Shown here: positions 15,793 to 24,213 of the stretch, in pieces
Layout of the letters: each line of letters opens with the position of its first letter
How positions within the stretch are numbered: the first letter of the stretch is position 1
DNA from: Cellulomonas cellasea
GTDB taxonomy: Bacteria > Actinomycetota > Actinomycetes > Actinomycetales > Cellulomonadaceae
Reading direction: 5' to 3'
Assembly (NCBI RefSeq): GCF_030372105.1
Contig: NZ_JAUDBQ010000018.1
Location: 1 to 64,000 of the forward strand
DNA: 64,000 nucleotides
The notes under the pieces: generated by a model
The model's input: the letters and a program-made list of their open reading frames with translations, nothing else
Told to the model about the DNA's origin: nothing
The model's database searches: none
Program-made: the position numbers and the translations under genes

Positions 15793-15798
15793 TAGTCT
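15793..15798 (+). promoter_or_regulatory. -10 box TAGTCT, leaderless type, for the carboxylase operon
   Basis: TAGTCT ends 7 nt before the GTG at 15806. No Shine-Dalgarno sequence is visible, which fits a leaderless transcript for the three coupled genes that follow. Confidence 0.5.
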
Positions 15799-15805
15799 CG
15801 GTCGG

Positions 15806-17422
15806 GTGACGCAGACCGATCCGACCTCGCCTGGCGCATCGACCGACCAGGTCCCCGGCTCCACCGCCGCCCGCCTCGCCGACCTCGAGCAGCGCCGTCA
15901 GGCGGGTGACGACGCCGCGCTGGCCGCAGCGGAGAAGCAGCACGCGCGCGGCAAGAAGTCCGCCCGCGAGCGCGTCGAGTCGCTGCTGGACCCGGGCTCG
16001 TTCACCGAGATGGACGCGCTCGTGCGGCACCGCTCGACGAACTTCGGCCTGGACAAGAAGCGCATCGCCGGCGACGGCGTGGTGGTCGGCCACGGCACGA
16101 TCGACGGCCGGCCTGTCGCCGTGTACTCGCAGGACTTCACGGTCTTCGGCGGCAGCCTCGGCGAGGTGCACGGGCAGAAGATCGCCAAGGTGATGGACCT
16201 GGCGCTGCGCACGGGGGTGCCGTTGATCGGCATCAGCGACGGCGGCGGCGCGCGCATCCAGGAGGGCGTCGCGGCCCTGACGCAGTTCGCGGAGATCTTC
16301 CGGCGCAACGTCGCCGCCTCGGGCGTCATCCCGCAGATCTCCCTGATCCTGGGCCCGAGCGCGGGCGGCGCGGTGTACTCCCCCGCGCTCACCGACTTCA
16401 TCGTCATGGCGGACGGCACGTCCAACATGTTCATCACCGGCCCGGACGTGATCCGCGCGGTCACCGGCGAGGAGGTGGGCCTCGAGGAGCTCGGCGGCGC
16501 CACCACGCACAACACGCGCTCCGGGGTGGCCCACTACCTGGCCGCCGACGAGGACGACGCGCTGGACTACGTGCGCTCGCTGCTGTCCTACCTGCCGCAG
16601 AACAACCTCACCGACCCGCCGTCGTTCCCGCATGAGACGGAGGTGTCGGTCACCGAGGAGGACCTCGAGCTCGACACGCTCATCCCCGACTCCGACGCCC
16701 AGCCCTATGACATGCGCACAGTGATCGAGCATGTGCTGGACGACGGCGTGCTGCTCGAGGTGCAGCCGTTGTACGCGCAGAACGTGCTCATCGGCTTCGG
16801 CCACGTCGAGGGGCGCCCGGTGGGCGTGGTCGCCAACCAGCCGCTGTCGATGGCGGGCACCCTGGACATCAACGCCGCGGAGAAGGCCGCGCGGTTCGTG
16901 CGCACCTGCGACGCGTTCAACATCCCCGTCGTGACGTTCGTGGACGTGCCGGGGTTCATGCCCGGCGCCGACCAGGAGTGGAACGGCATCATCCGCCGCG
17001 GCGCGAAGCTCATCTACGCGTATGCCGAGGCCACGGTCCCGCTCGTGACCGTGATCACCCGCAAGGCGTACGGTGGCGCGTACATCGTCATGGGGTCCAA
17101 GCAGCTCGGCGCGGACGTGAACCTGGCGTGGCCGACGGCGCAGATCGCGGTCATGGGGGCGGGTGGCGCGGTGAACATCCTGCAGCGCGGCGCCCTCAAG
17201 GCGGTGGCGGACGCGGGCGGCGACGTGGAGGCGGAGCGCGCCCGGCTGACCCGCGAGTACGAGGAGGCGATCGTGAACCCGTGGGACGCCGCCGATCGCG
17301 GCTACGTGGACGCGGTGATCGCGCCCGCGCAGACCCGCAGCGAGATCACCAAGGCCCTGCGGCTGCTGCGCTCCAAGCGCGCGAGCCTGCCGCCCAAGAA
17401 GCATGGGAACATCCCCCTGTGA
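15806..17422 (+). CDS. Acyl-CoA carboxylase beta (carboxyltransferase) subunit
   Basis: A 538-residue carboxyltransferase of the AccD5/PccB type. It moves the carboxyl group from carboxybiotin to acetyl- or propionyl-CoA, giving malonyl- or methylmalonyl-CoA. Both halves of the crotonase-like fold are present: [17 protein letters not shown] and [15 protein letters not shown] in the N half; [24 protein letters not shown] and [15 protein letters not shown] in the C half. Acyl-CoA preference cannot be settled by eye. It is the first gene of an operon with GTGA overlaps to an unknown protein and then to the epsilon subunit. Confidence 0.95.
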   Translation: MTQTDPTSPGASTDQVPGSTAARLADLEQRRQAGDDAALAAAEKQHARGKKSARERVESLLDPGSFTEMDALVRHRSTNFGLDKKRIAGDGVVVGHGTIDGRPVAVYSQDFTVFGGSLGEVHGQKIAKVMDLALRTGVPLIGISDGGGARIQEGVAALTQFAEIFRRNVAASGVIPQISLILGPSAGGAVYSPALTDFIVMADGTSNMFITGPDVIRAVTGEEVGLEELGGATTHNTRSGVAHYLAADEDDALDYVRSLLSYLPQNNLTDPPSFPHETEVSVTEEDLELDTLIPDSDAQPYDMRTVIEHVLDDGVLLEVQPLYAQNVLIGFGHVEGRPVGVVANQPLSMAGTLDINAAEKAARFVRTCDAFNIPVVTFVDVPGFMPGADQEWNGIIRRGAKLIYAYAEATVPLVTVITRKAYGGAYIVMGSKQLGADVNLAWPTAQIAVMGAGGAVNILQRGALKAVADAGGDVEAERARLTREYEEAIVNPWDAADRGYVDAVIAPAQTRSEITKALRLLRSKRASLPPKKHGNIPL

Positions 17423-17952
17423 GCGGCAACGAGGGACATGAGCACGACCACCCGTCGCACGGCAGCGAACCGCTGACCGGCGTCGACCCGGCGGAGCTGC
17501 GGGCCGTGGTCGACGACCTGGGCGCCGCGCTGCGCGACTACGTGGACACGGCCGTGGGCGTGCGCGCGGAGTTCGGCGCGCATGAGGCGGACGAGGACCC
17601 GCGGATCCTCGCGCTCGAGTCGCGCGTCGCGGGCCTCAACGCCGCGTTGTACGACCTGCTGCACGAGCGCCTCGGGCTGCACTCCGACCTCACCGGCATG
17701 ACGTGGGACGACGACGAGGAGCCGGCGCCGCACACCCGCACCGACACGTTCCACCTCGGCTTCGTGGTGGGCCCCCCGCAGGGCACCAGCGACCTGTCGA
17801 TGGACTCGGTGCTGGGCATCGTCGACGACGCGGGCGAGGAGATCGCCCAGCGCCTGATCGGCAGCGGCTTCGACGTCAGCGAATGGGGCACCTCGCGCGG
17901 CGTGCCGGTGGTCTTCGACCTGGACGAGGACGACGAGGGCGACGGCGCGTGA
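17419..17952 (+). CDS. Conserved-looking hypothetical protein inside the carboxylase operon
   Basis: A 177-residue acidic soluble protein. The first ~25 residues are His/Glu/Gly-rich. A helical segment follows ([21 protein letters not shown], then [24 protein letters not shown]), and the C-terminal ~75 residues look like a mixed alpha/beta domain ([41 protein letters not shown]). No catalytic motif is recognised. It overlaps accD by 4 bp upstream (GTGA) and accE by 4 bp downstream (GTGA), so its expression is tied to the two carboxylase subunits. It could be an assembly or regulatory factor, but that rests only on context. Confidence 0.8.
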   Translation: MSGNEGHEHDHPSHGSEPLTGVDPAELRAVVDDLGAALRDYVDTAVGVRAEFGAHEADEDPRILALESRVAGLNAALYDLLHERLGLHSDLTGMTWDDDEEPAPHTRTDTFHLGFVVGPPQGTSDLSMDSVLGIVDDAGEEIAQRLIGSGFDVSEWGTSRGVPVVFDLDEDDEGDGA

Positions 17953-18233
17953 GCACTGCCCTGCCCAACGGGCCGACCTCCGTGCTGCCCGGCGCCCCGA
18001 TCGTGCCGGCGGCGCCGCATGTGCACGTGGTGCGCGGCGAGCCGGACGAGGCCGAGCTCGCGGCCCTGGTCGCGGGGCTCGCCGCCGCGCGGTCGCAGGA
18101 CGCCCACGAGTCGCATCCCGGCGACGACGGGCTCCCCGTGTCCGCCTGGGCCGATCGCTCCCGCACCCTGCGCGGCGCGGGACGGGCGCCCGCCCCGGGC
18201 CCCGACGGCTGGCGCTGGAGCCTGCACCCCTGA
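17949..18233 (+). CDS. accE: Acyl-CoA carboxylase epsilon subunit
   Basis: A 94-residue protein with the layout of actinobacterial AccE/PccE: a variable N-terminus, VHVVRGEPDEAELAALVAGLAAA, a variable middle, then SAWADRSRTLR and a C-terminal GPDGWRWSLHP. In Streptomyces and Mycobacterium this small subunit binds the carboxyltransferase hexamer and raises activity of the alpha-beta complex. The GTG overlaps the preceding stop by 4 bp. The protein is short and weakly conserved in general, so the assignment rests on the motif pattern plus position directly behind the beta subunit. Confidence 0.85.
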   Translation: MSTALPNGPTSVLPGAPIVPAAPHVHVVRGEPDEAELAALVAGLAAARSQDAHESHPGDDGLPVSAWADRSRTLRGAGRAPAPGPDGWRWSLHP

Positions 18234-18264
18234 GCTGGGCCGCTGGTCTGGGCCAGTCGCGCGA

Positions 18265-18270
18265 TATGGT
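18265..18270 (+). promoter_or_regulatory. -10 box TATGGT, leaderless type
   Basis: TATGGT ends 6 nt before the GTG at 18277. This favours that start over the ATG two codons later and gives the DUF885 gene a promoter separate from the carboxylase operon. Confidence 0.5.
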
Positions 18271-18276
18271 GCCGCG

Positions 18277-20004
18277 GTGACCATGACCTCCTCGCTCAAC
18301 GGACAGCAGGGTCATCGCGACCCGTCTCCCATCGACGCCATCGCGGACAAGCACGTCGCCCTCGGCGCCCAGCTCGACCCGCTCAGCGCCACCTCGATGG
18401 GCATCTCGGGCCACGACCACGAGATGACGGACCTGTCCCCCGCGGGCCACGACGCCCGCGCGGAGGCCGCCCGGGCCACGCTGGTCGCGCTCGACGCGCA
18501 CGCCCCGTCGGACGCCGTGGACGAGGTGACCGTCGCCGCGATGCGCGAGCGCCTGGGCCTCGAGCTCGAGCTGCACGACGCCGGCGAGCTCCTCGCCGAC
18601 CTGAACAACATCGCGTCCCCCGTGCAGGGGCTGCGCGACGTGTTCGACCTGATGCCGACGGGCGACCCGGAGGCCTGGGAGAACATCGCCGCGCGCCTCA
18701 ACGCCCTGCCCGGCGCCATCGACGGCTACGTCGAGTCGCTGCGCGAGGCGGCGGGCCGCGGGCGGGTCGCCGCGGTGCGCCAGGTGCGCGAGGCCGTCGC
18801 GCAGGCCGCCGAGCTCGCCGACCCGTCCACGTCCTTCTTCACGGGCTTCGTCCAGGGCGCCGCCGTGGACGCGGCCCTCGACGGCTCGGCCGCGTGCCAG
18901 GCCATCCGCGGCGAGCTCGAGCTCGGCGCGCAGGCCGCCCGCCAGGCCTACGCCACCCTCACGTCCTTCCTCGCCGACGAGCTCGCGCCGCAGGCCCCCG
19001 AGGCCGACGCGGCGGGCCGCGAGCGCTACTCGATGTGGTCGCGCTACTTCCTGGGCTCCACCGTGGACCTCGAGGAGACCTACCAGTGGGGGCTCGAGGA
19101 GCTCGCCCGCGTGGTCGACGAGCAGGAGCGCGTCGCCGCGCAGATCGCGGGCCCCGGGGCCACCGTCGAGCAGGCCGTGGCCGTCCTCGACGCCGACCCC
19201 GCGCGGCGGCTCAACGGCACGCAGGCGCTGCAGGCCTGGATGCAGGAGACGTCCGACGCGGCCATCGCGGCCCTCGACGGCGTGCACTTCGACATCCCGG
19301 GGCCGGTGCGCACCCTCGAGTGCATGATCGCCCCCACCCAGAACGGCGGCATCTACTACACCGGCCCCAGCGACGACTTCACGCGCCCGGGCCGCATGTG
19401 GTGGTCCGTGCCGCCCGAGGTCACCACCTTCAACACGTGGCGTGAGAAGACCACCGTCTTCCACGAGGGCGTCCCGGGCCACCACCTGCAGGTCGGCCAG
19501 GCCGTGCACCAGCGCGCGACGCTGAACTCGTGGCGCCGGCTGAGCTGCTGGGTCTCGGGCCACGGCGAGGGCTGGGCGCTGTACGCCGAGCGCCTCATGG
19601 CCGACCTCGGCTTCCTGGACGACCCGGGCGACCGCCTCGGCATGCTCGACGGCCAGCGCATGCGCGCCGCCCGCGTCGTGCTCGACATCGGCGTGCACCT
19701 GGGCCTGCGGGCGCCCGAGCGCTGGGGCGGCGGCACGTGGGACGCCGACAAGGCGTGGGAGTTCCTCAAGGCCAACGTCAACATGCCCGAGCAGTTCGTG
19801 CGCTTCGAGCTCAACCGCTACCTGGGCTGGCCGGGCCAGGCGCCGTCGTACAAGATCGGCCAGCGGCTCTGGGAGCAGGCCCGCGACGACTCCGCGAAGG
19901 CGGCCACCGGGCGCGGCGAGGTCTTCGACCTGCGCGAGTTCCACGCCCGCGCGCTGGGCCTGGGGGCGCTGCCGCTCGACGTGCTGCGCTCCGCCCTGGT
20001 CTGA
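18277..20004 (+). CDS. DUF885 family putative metallopeptidase-like protein
   Basis: A 575-residue, mainly alpha-helical soluble protein. The family signature FHEGVPGHHLQ lies about three quarters along, an HExxxxHH arrangement that resembles the zinc site of gluzincin peptidases. SGHGEGWALYAERLMADLGF follows with a second conserved Glu. No signal peptide is visible. Some relatives are annotated as dipeptidases, but the biochemical function of DUF885 is not settled. It follows the carboxylase genes yet has its own likely promoter, and it ends at a strong bidirectional terminator. Confidence 0.88.
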   Translation: MTMTSSLNGQQGHRDPSPIDAIADKHVALGAQLDPLSATSMGISGHDHEMTDLSPAGHDARAEAARATLVALDAHAPSDAVDEVTVAAMRERLGLELELHDAGELLADLNNIASPVQGLRDVFDLMPTGDPEAWENIAARLNALPGAIDGYVESLREAAGRGRVAAVRQVREAVAQAAELADPSTSFFTGFVQGAAVDAALDGSAACQAIRGELELGAQAARQAYATLTSFLADELAPQAPEADAAGRERYSMWSRYFLGSTVDLEETYQWGLEELARVVDEQERVAAQIAGPGATVEQAVAVLDADPARRLNGTQALQAWMQETSDAAIAALDGVHFDIPGPVRTLECMIAPTQNGGIYYTGPSDDFTRPGRMWWSVPPEVTTFNTWREKTTVFHEGVPGHHLQVGQAVHQRATLNSWRRLSCWVSGHGEGWALYAERLMADLGFLDDPGDRLGMLDGQRMRAARVVLDIGVHLGLRAPERWGGGTWDADKAWEFLKANVNMPEQFVRFELNRYLGWPGQAPSYKIGQRLWEQARDDSAKAATGRGEVFDLREFHARALGLGALPLDVLRSALV

Positions 20005-20019
20005 CACTTCCCGGCACAC

Positions 20020-20060
20020 ACAGCAGCGCCCGGCCCCGCACAGGGACCGGGCGCTGCTGT
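20020..20060. terminator. Bidirectional hairpin terminator
   Basis: A perfect 14-bp inverted repeat, ACAGCAGCGCCCGG (20020-20033) with CCGGGCGCTGCTGT (20047-20060), separated by 13 nt, sits between the convergent DUF885 and VKOR genes. Its outer arms match those of the terminator at 30558-30599. Confidence 0.75.
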
Positions 20061-20085
20061 CATGCGGGCCGGGGAGGGCGGCCCG

Positions 20086-20820
20086 TCAGGCGAACACGGC
20101 GGCGCCGTACTTCAGCAGCACCAGGGCCACCAGGACCACCAGCCAGGCGGCGACGACGATCACGTCGTTGTCGCTGTCCACGAACTCCCGGGCGCTGCGC
20201 TGCAAGCGCGGGGGCAGGAAGAGGTTGTTCTCCCGGATGTTGTAGTGCGTCAACGTGGAGAACACGAGCGTGGTCGACAACGTCACCAGCAGGCACCACG
20301 GGCACAGCGAGCCGATCACCATCATCGACTGCTGGAACAGCCAGTACGCGAACACCAGGCCGATCGTGTAGACGATCTGCGCCGAGAACATGAACCAGCG
20401 CGGGAACCGCACGCCGCCGAGGCCGGCCACGGCGATGGTGATCACCACGGACTCGGCGATGAGCCCGAGGAACGCGTTGGGGAACCCGAGCAGGCTGGCC
20501 TGCCAGGACAGCCCGACCGCCCCGCAGCTCACCACCGAGTTGATGTCGCAGGACAGCTCCGCGCCCGGATCGGCGGCCAGGGCGATCGCGTCGACGGACA
20601 GCACGAACGAGGCCGTCAGGCTGATGAGCGCGGAGAACAGCATCGTCCCGAAGATCCAGCCACGGGAGTGGCGCAGTGCGCGCAGCCGGTTCACCGGCCG
20701 CGCGTCGGCCTCCATCAGGTCGCTCATGTCGTCGAGGTCCTCGGGGTCGGGGCGGGATGGCACGGCTCTCTCCGATGATTGTGGTGTTCCGGCGGCCAGA
20801 ACGGGGACGTACGTCCCCAT
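20086..20820 (-). CDS. Vitamin K epoxide reductase (VKOR) family protein
   Basis: A 244-residue membrane protein: a ~60-residue cytoplasmic tail, then five predicted membrane helices. Both redox pairs of the family are present, the loop pair in LSCDINSVVSCGAVG and the active-site CPWC in GSLCPWCLLVTLSTT. The Ser/Trp region after the loop pair (LSWQASLLGFPNAFLG) is also typical. Bacterial VKOR replaces DsbB: it passes electrons from an extracytoplasmic thiol oxidase to quinone and so drives disulfide bond formation. No DsbA-like gene is adjacent. Confidence 0.93.
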   Translation of the reverse strand: MGTYVPVLAAGTPQSSERAVPSRPDPEDLDDMSDLMEADARPVNRLRALRHSRGWIFGTMLFSALISLTASFVLSVDAIALAADPGAELSCDINSVVSCGAVGLSWQASLLGFPNAFLGLIAESVVITIAVAGLGGVRFPRWFMFSAQIVYTIGLVFAYWLFQQSMMVIGSLCPWCLLVTLSTTLVFSTLTHYNIRENNLFLPPRLQRSAREFVDSDNDVIVVAAWLVVLVALVLLKYGAAVFA

Positions 20821-20909
20821 CTCGACCGCGGGCCGGCCCCCAGACGATAACGATCGGGGCCCGCGTTCCACCATGACCCCGCGACGGCGGTGGGCGCAGG
20901 CTGGGCGGC

Positions 20910-20915
20910 TAGGCT
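20910..20915 (+). promoter_or_regulatory. Candidate -10 box TAGGCT for maf
   Basis: TAGGCT ends 8 nt before the GTG at 20924, a little farther than in the other leaderless-type genes here. Confidence 0.35.
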
Positions 20916-20923
20916 CCCAGGCC

Positions 20924-21613
20924 GTGACCCGACTGCTGCTCGCCTCCGCCTCCCCCGCCCGTCTCGCGACCCTGACCGCCGCCGGGATCGACCCGGTCGT
21001 CCGCGTCTCAGCGGTTGACGAGCACGCGGTGCTCGAGGCGGCGCGTGAGCGGTTCGGCGACTTGGAGCCCGTGGACGCGGTGCTCCTGCTCGCGCAGGCC
21101 AAGGCGGAGGACGTCGCCCGGGCGCTCGCCGCCGAGGACGACGCCGACGACGCCGCGCAGGGCGGCCTGCTCGTGCTGGGCTGCGACTCGCTGCTCGAGC
21201 TCGACGGCGAGGTGCTGGGCAAGCCGCGCGACGCGCAGGACGCCGTCGAGCGGTGGCGGTCGATGCGCGGGCGCACGGGCGAGCTGCACACGGGCCACTG
21301 GCTGATCGACGAGCGCACCCCGCAGGCCGAGGGCGGGGACGGCACGGGCGGGACGCTCGGGGCGGTGTCCTCGACCACCGTGCGCTTCGCGGACCTGTCG
21401 GACGCCGAGATCGACCAGTACGTCGCCACCGGGGAGCCGCTCGCGGTGGCCGGCGCCTTCACCCTCGACGGCTTGGGCGGCGCCTTCGTCACCGGTGTGG
21501 AGGGCGACCACCACGGGGTGGTGGGCCTGAGCCTGCCGCTGCTGCGCGAGCTGCTCGCCGAGGTCGGCGTGAGCATCCCGTCGCTGTGGCGGGCGGGCAC
21601 GATCCCGGCCTGA
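20924..21613 (+). CDS. maf: Maf family nucleoside triphosphate pyrophosphatase
   Basis: A 229-residue cytoplasmic house-cleaning enzyme that hydrolyses non-canonical or modified NTPs. The N-terminal LLLASASPARLATLTAAG holds the family's SxSPxR loop, with Ala replacing one of the usual Arg residues. The catalytic Asp lies in LVLGCDSLLELDGEVLGKPRD, with the conserved Lys in GKP. GAFTLDGLGGAFVTGVEGD is the typical C-terminal region. It is slightly longer than the usual ~200 residues because of acidic and Gly-rich loops. It lies between the divergent VKOR gene and the carboxylase alpha gene; the same gene order is common in actinobacteria. Confidence 0.92.
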   Translation: MTRLLLASASPARLATLTAAGIDPVVRVSAVDEHAVLEAARERFGDLEPVDAVLLLAQAKAEDVARALAAEDDADDAAQGGLLVLGCDSLLELDGEVLGKPRDAQDAVERWRSMRGRTGELHTGHWLIDERTPQAEGGDGTGGTLGAVSSTTVRFADLSDAEIDQYVATGEPLAVAGAFTLDGLGGAFVTGVEGDHHGVVGLSLPLLRELLAEVGVSIPSLWRAGTIPA

Positions 21614-21642
21614 GCCACCGCGGGCCTGTCCGCGCCGGGCAT

Positions 21643-21659
21643 TTGTCAGCATCTGACAA
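21643..21659. promoter_or_regulatory. Perfect palindrome TTGTCAG-CAT-CTGACAA upstream of the carboxylase alpha gene
   Basis: Two 7-bp arms separated by 3 bp form a perfect 17-bp inverted repeat, clearly AT-richer than its surroundings and 145 bp upstream of the GTG at 21805. It starts 29 bp after the maf stop. The size fits an operator for a dimeric repressor of the GntR, TetR or MarR type. It is too short and weak to be a good terminator. The regulator cannot be named from sequence. Confidence 0.5.
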
Positions 21660-21793
21660 GCCGCACCCGACGGAGCGGACACCGCGCCCATGTCCTCGTG
21701 GGATCCCTACAACTGCCCCCTGGCCTGGCTGGGCAGTTCCCCAATCTTCCGCCGGGATGCGTGGCACGGCTGAGATGCCGACGCCGCGCGCGT

Positions 21794-21799
21794 TACGGT
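21794..21799 (+). promoter_or_regulatory. Candidate -10 box TACGGT for the carboxylase alpha gene
   Basis: TACGGT ends 5 nt before the GTG at 21805, slightly closer than the 6-7 nt seen elsewhere in the window. No Shine-Dalgarno sequence is seen. Confidence 0.35.
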
Positions 21800-21804
21800 G
21801 AGCC

Positions 21805-23598
21805 GTGCCCGCCATCTCAAAGGTCCTCATCGCCAACCGCGGTGAGATCGCCGTGCGCATCGCCCGCGCCTGCCGGGATGCCCGCATCGGCTCCGTCGCC
21901 GTCTACGCCGACCCGGATCGGGAGTCGCTGCACGTGCGCGTCGCCGACGAGGCCTTCGCGCTCGACGGCTCCCGCGCCCAGGAGACGTACCTCGACATCG
22001 GCAAGCTGCTCGACGTGGCCCGCCGGTCCGGCGCCGACGCCGTGCACCCCGGCTACGGCTTCCTCGCGGAGAACGCCGACTTCGCCCGGGCCGTGATCGA
22101 CGCCGGGCTCGTGTGGATCGGCCCGCCGCCCACCGCCATCGAGCAGCTCGGCGACAAGGTCAGCGCCCGCCACATCGCGCTACGCGCCGGCGCCCCGCTG
22201 GTGCCCGGCACCCCCGACCCGGTGGCCGACGTCAAGGAGATCCACGCCTTCGCGGAGCAGCACGGCCTGCCGGTCGCGATCAAGGCGGCCTTCGGCGGCG
22301 GCGGCCGCGGCCTCAAGGTCGCCCGCCACGCCTCGGAGATCGACGAGATGTTCGAGTCGGCGGTGCGCGAGGCCACCGCGGCGTTCGGCCGCGGCGAGTG
22401 CTTCGTCGAGCGCTACCTCGACTCCCCCCGCCATGTGGAGACCCAGTGCCTCGCGGATGAGCACGGGACCGTCGTGGTGGTCTCGACGCGCGACTGCTCG
22501 TTGCAGCGCCGCCACCAGAAGCTCGTCGAGGAGGCGCCCGCGCCGTTCCTCACCGATGAGCAGCGCAAGCAGCTCGTGACCTCCTCCGTCGCGATCCTGC
22601 GTGAGGCGGGCTACGTGGGCGCCGGCACCTGCGAGTTCCTCGTGGGGGCCGACGGGACTGTGTCGTTCCTCGAGGTCAACACCCGCCTGCAGGTCGAGCA
22701 CCCGGTCACCGAGGAGATCAGCGGCGTCGACCTGGTGCGCGAGCAGCTCCGCATCGCGGCGGGCGAGCCCCTCGGCTACGACCACGTCGAGACGCGCGGG
22801 CACTCGATCGAGTTCCGGATCAACGGCGAGGACCCGTCCGCCGGGTTCCTGCCCGCGCCGGGGCGCTTGTCCACGCTGCGCTTCCCCTCCGGCCCGGGCG
22901 TGCGCGTCGACTCCGGGGTCGTCGAGGGCGACACCGTCTCCGGGGCCTTCGACTCGATGATCGCCAAGCTCATCGTCACGGGCGCCACCCGCGAGCAGGC
23001 CCTCGAGCGGGCCCGTCGCGCGCTCGCCGAGCTGGAGATCGTCGGCATCCCGACGGTCGTCCCGTTCCACCGCGCGGTGCTCGAGGAGGAGGCGTTCGCG
23101 CCCGCCGACCCGTCCACGCCGTTCCGGGTGCACACCCGCTGGATCGAGACGGAGTTCGCCGACCGGCTGCCCGGCCTGGTCGGGCAGGGCCCCGCCGCGT
23201 CGAACGGCTCCCCGCAGGAGGACCACGACGAGCCGGTCGCGCTGGAGCGCGTGGTCGTCGAGGTCGGCGGCAAGCGGCTCGAGGTCGTCATCCCGGCGTC
23301 GCTGGCACGCAGCGTCGGGCGCCCGTCCGCCACGAGCCGTCGCCCGGCGCGGCGCACAGCGGCCCGCGCGGTGGGCGCCAACGGCGTCACGCTGGCCTCC
23401 CCCATGCAGGGCACGATCGTCAAGGTCGCGGTGGCCGATGGCGCCGAGGTGGCCGCGGGCGACCTGGTGGTGGTGCTCGAGGCCATGAAGATGGAGCAGC
23501 CGCTGCTGGCCCACCGGGCCGGCCGCGTGACTGGGCTGTCCGCCGGCGTCGGGTCGAGCGTCAGCGCCGGCACCGCGATCTGCGACATCGTCGGCTGA
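21805..23598 (+). CDS. Acyl-CoA carboxylase alpha subunit (biotin carboxylase + biotin carrier)
   Basis: A 597-residue two-domain protein of the AccA3 type. The biotin carboxylase domain spans ~1-450: [29 protein letters not shown], the ATP-grasp loop [28 protein letters not shown] linker follows, and the C-terminal biotinyl domain has the modified Lys562 in [10 protein letters not shown]. It carboxylates biotin with ATP and bicarbonate and hands it to the beta subunit. It lies 3.6 kb downstream of accD and accE on the same strand, separated by three unrelated genes, with its own promoter region and a palindrome upstream. Confidence 0.96.
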   Translation: MPAISKVLIANRGEIAVRIARACRDARIGSVAVYADPDRESLHVRVADEAFALDGSRAQETYLDIGKLLDVARRSGADAVHPGYGFLAENADFARAVIDAGLVWIGPPPTAIEQLGDKVSARHIALRAGAPLVPGTPDPVADVKEIHAFAEQHGLPVAIKAAFGGGGRGLKVARHASEIDEMFESAVREATAAFGRGECFVERYLDSPRHVETQCLADEHGTVVVVSTRDCSLQRRHQKLVEEAPAPFLTDEQRKQLVTSSVAILREAGYVGAGTCEFLVGADGTVSFLEVNTRLQVEHPVTEEISGVDLVREQLRIAAGEPLGYDHVETRGHSIEFRINGEDPSAGFLPAPGRLSTLRFPSGPGVRVDSGVVEGDTVSGAFDSMIAKLIVTGATREQALERARRALAELEIVGIPTVVPFHRAVLEEEAFAPADPSTPFRVHTRWIETEFADRLPGLVGQGPAASNGSPQEDHDEPVALERVVVEVGGKRLEVVIPASLARSVGRPSATSRRPARRTAARAVGANGVTLASPMQGTIVKVAVADGAEVAAGDLVVVLEAMKMEQPLLAHRAGRVTGLSAGVGSSVSAGTAICDIVG

Positions 23599-23602
23599 TC
23601 GC

Positions 23603-24100
23603 ATGAGGTCCGACGACCTCAGGAGGCCGCACCACCCGCAGCCCGGCGACGGGTGGGTCGAGTGCGCCTGCGGCCGTCGGCACTGGGGGCTGCACGGCGC
23701 GGCCGGCTTGCTGCTCGCACGCCGGGGCCCCGACGGCATGGCGACGGACGTGGTGCTGCAGCATCGGGCCGTCTGGAGCCACCAGGGCGGCACCTGGGGG
23801 GTGCCGGGCGGCGCCCGGATGCCCGACGAGACGGCCGTCGAGGCCGCGCTGCGCGAGGCGCAGGAGGAGGCGGGCATCGACCCGGCCTCGGTGCGGGTGC
23901 TCGACGAGCACGTGCTCGACCATGGCCCGTGGAGCTACACCACTGTCCTGGCGACGGCCATCGGCGCCGTCGAGCCGCGCCCCACAGACTCGGAGAGCCT
24001 CGAGGTCGCCTGGACGCCCGTGGACGACGTCGCCCTGCTGCCGCTGCTCCCGGAGTTCGCCCGCGCGTGGCCCTCGCTGCGCAGCCGACTGGACGGCTGA
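23603..24100 (+). CDS. Nudix hydrolase
   Basis: A 165-residue protein with a complete Nudix box, G-x5-E-x7-REAQEEAGI, in GGARMPDETAVEAALREAQEEAGI. It should hydrolyse a nucleoside diphosphate linked to another moiety; the substrate cannot be told. The N-terminus has a CACGRRHWG segment seen in a common actinobacterial Nudix subgroup. It starts 4 bp after the carboxylase alpha stop with no obvious Shine-Dalgarno sequence, so it is probably translated from the same message. Confidence 0.9.
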   Translation: MRSDDLRRPHHPQPGDGWVECACGRRHWGLHGAAGLLLARRGPDGMATDVVLQHRAVWSHQGGTWGVPGGARMPDETAVEAALREAQEEAGIDPASVRVLDEHVLDHGPWSYTTVLATAIGAVEPRPTDSESLEVAWTPVDDVALLPLLPEFARAWPSLRSRLDG

Positions 24101-24200
24101 CGCCGCTTTTCCCCGCCGCCCGGCGCCGTCCGCGCGGCTGACCAGGCACGGCACGGCGCCCAGGCGCTGAGGCGAGTCGAGGCCCGCCCCGCGTCGCGGG

Positions 24201-24206
24201 TACCGT
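24201..24206 (+). promoter_or_regulatory. -10 box TACCGT, leaderless type
   Basis: TACCGT ends 7 nt before the GTG at 24214. The earlier in-frame GTG at 24205 overlaps this box, which favours 24214 as the start. Confidence 0.5.
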
Positions 24207-24213
24207 GGCGGCC

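Noticed and set aside
17302-20019. Open frame of 905 codons on the minus strand opposite the AccE and DUF885 genes
   Set aside because: Antisense shadow; the plus-strand proteins carry family motifs and ordered overlaps.
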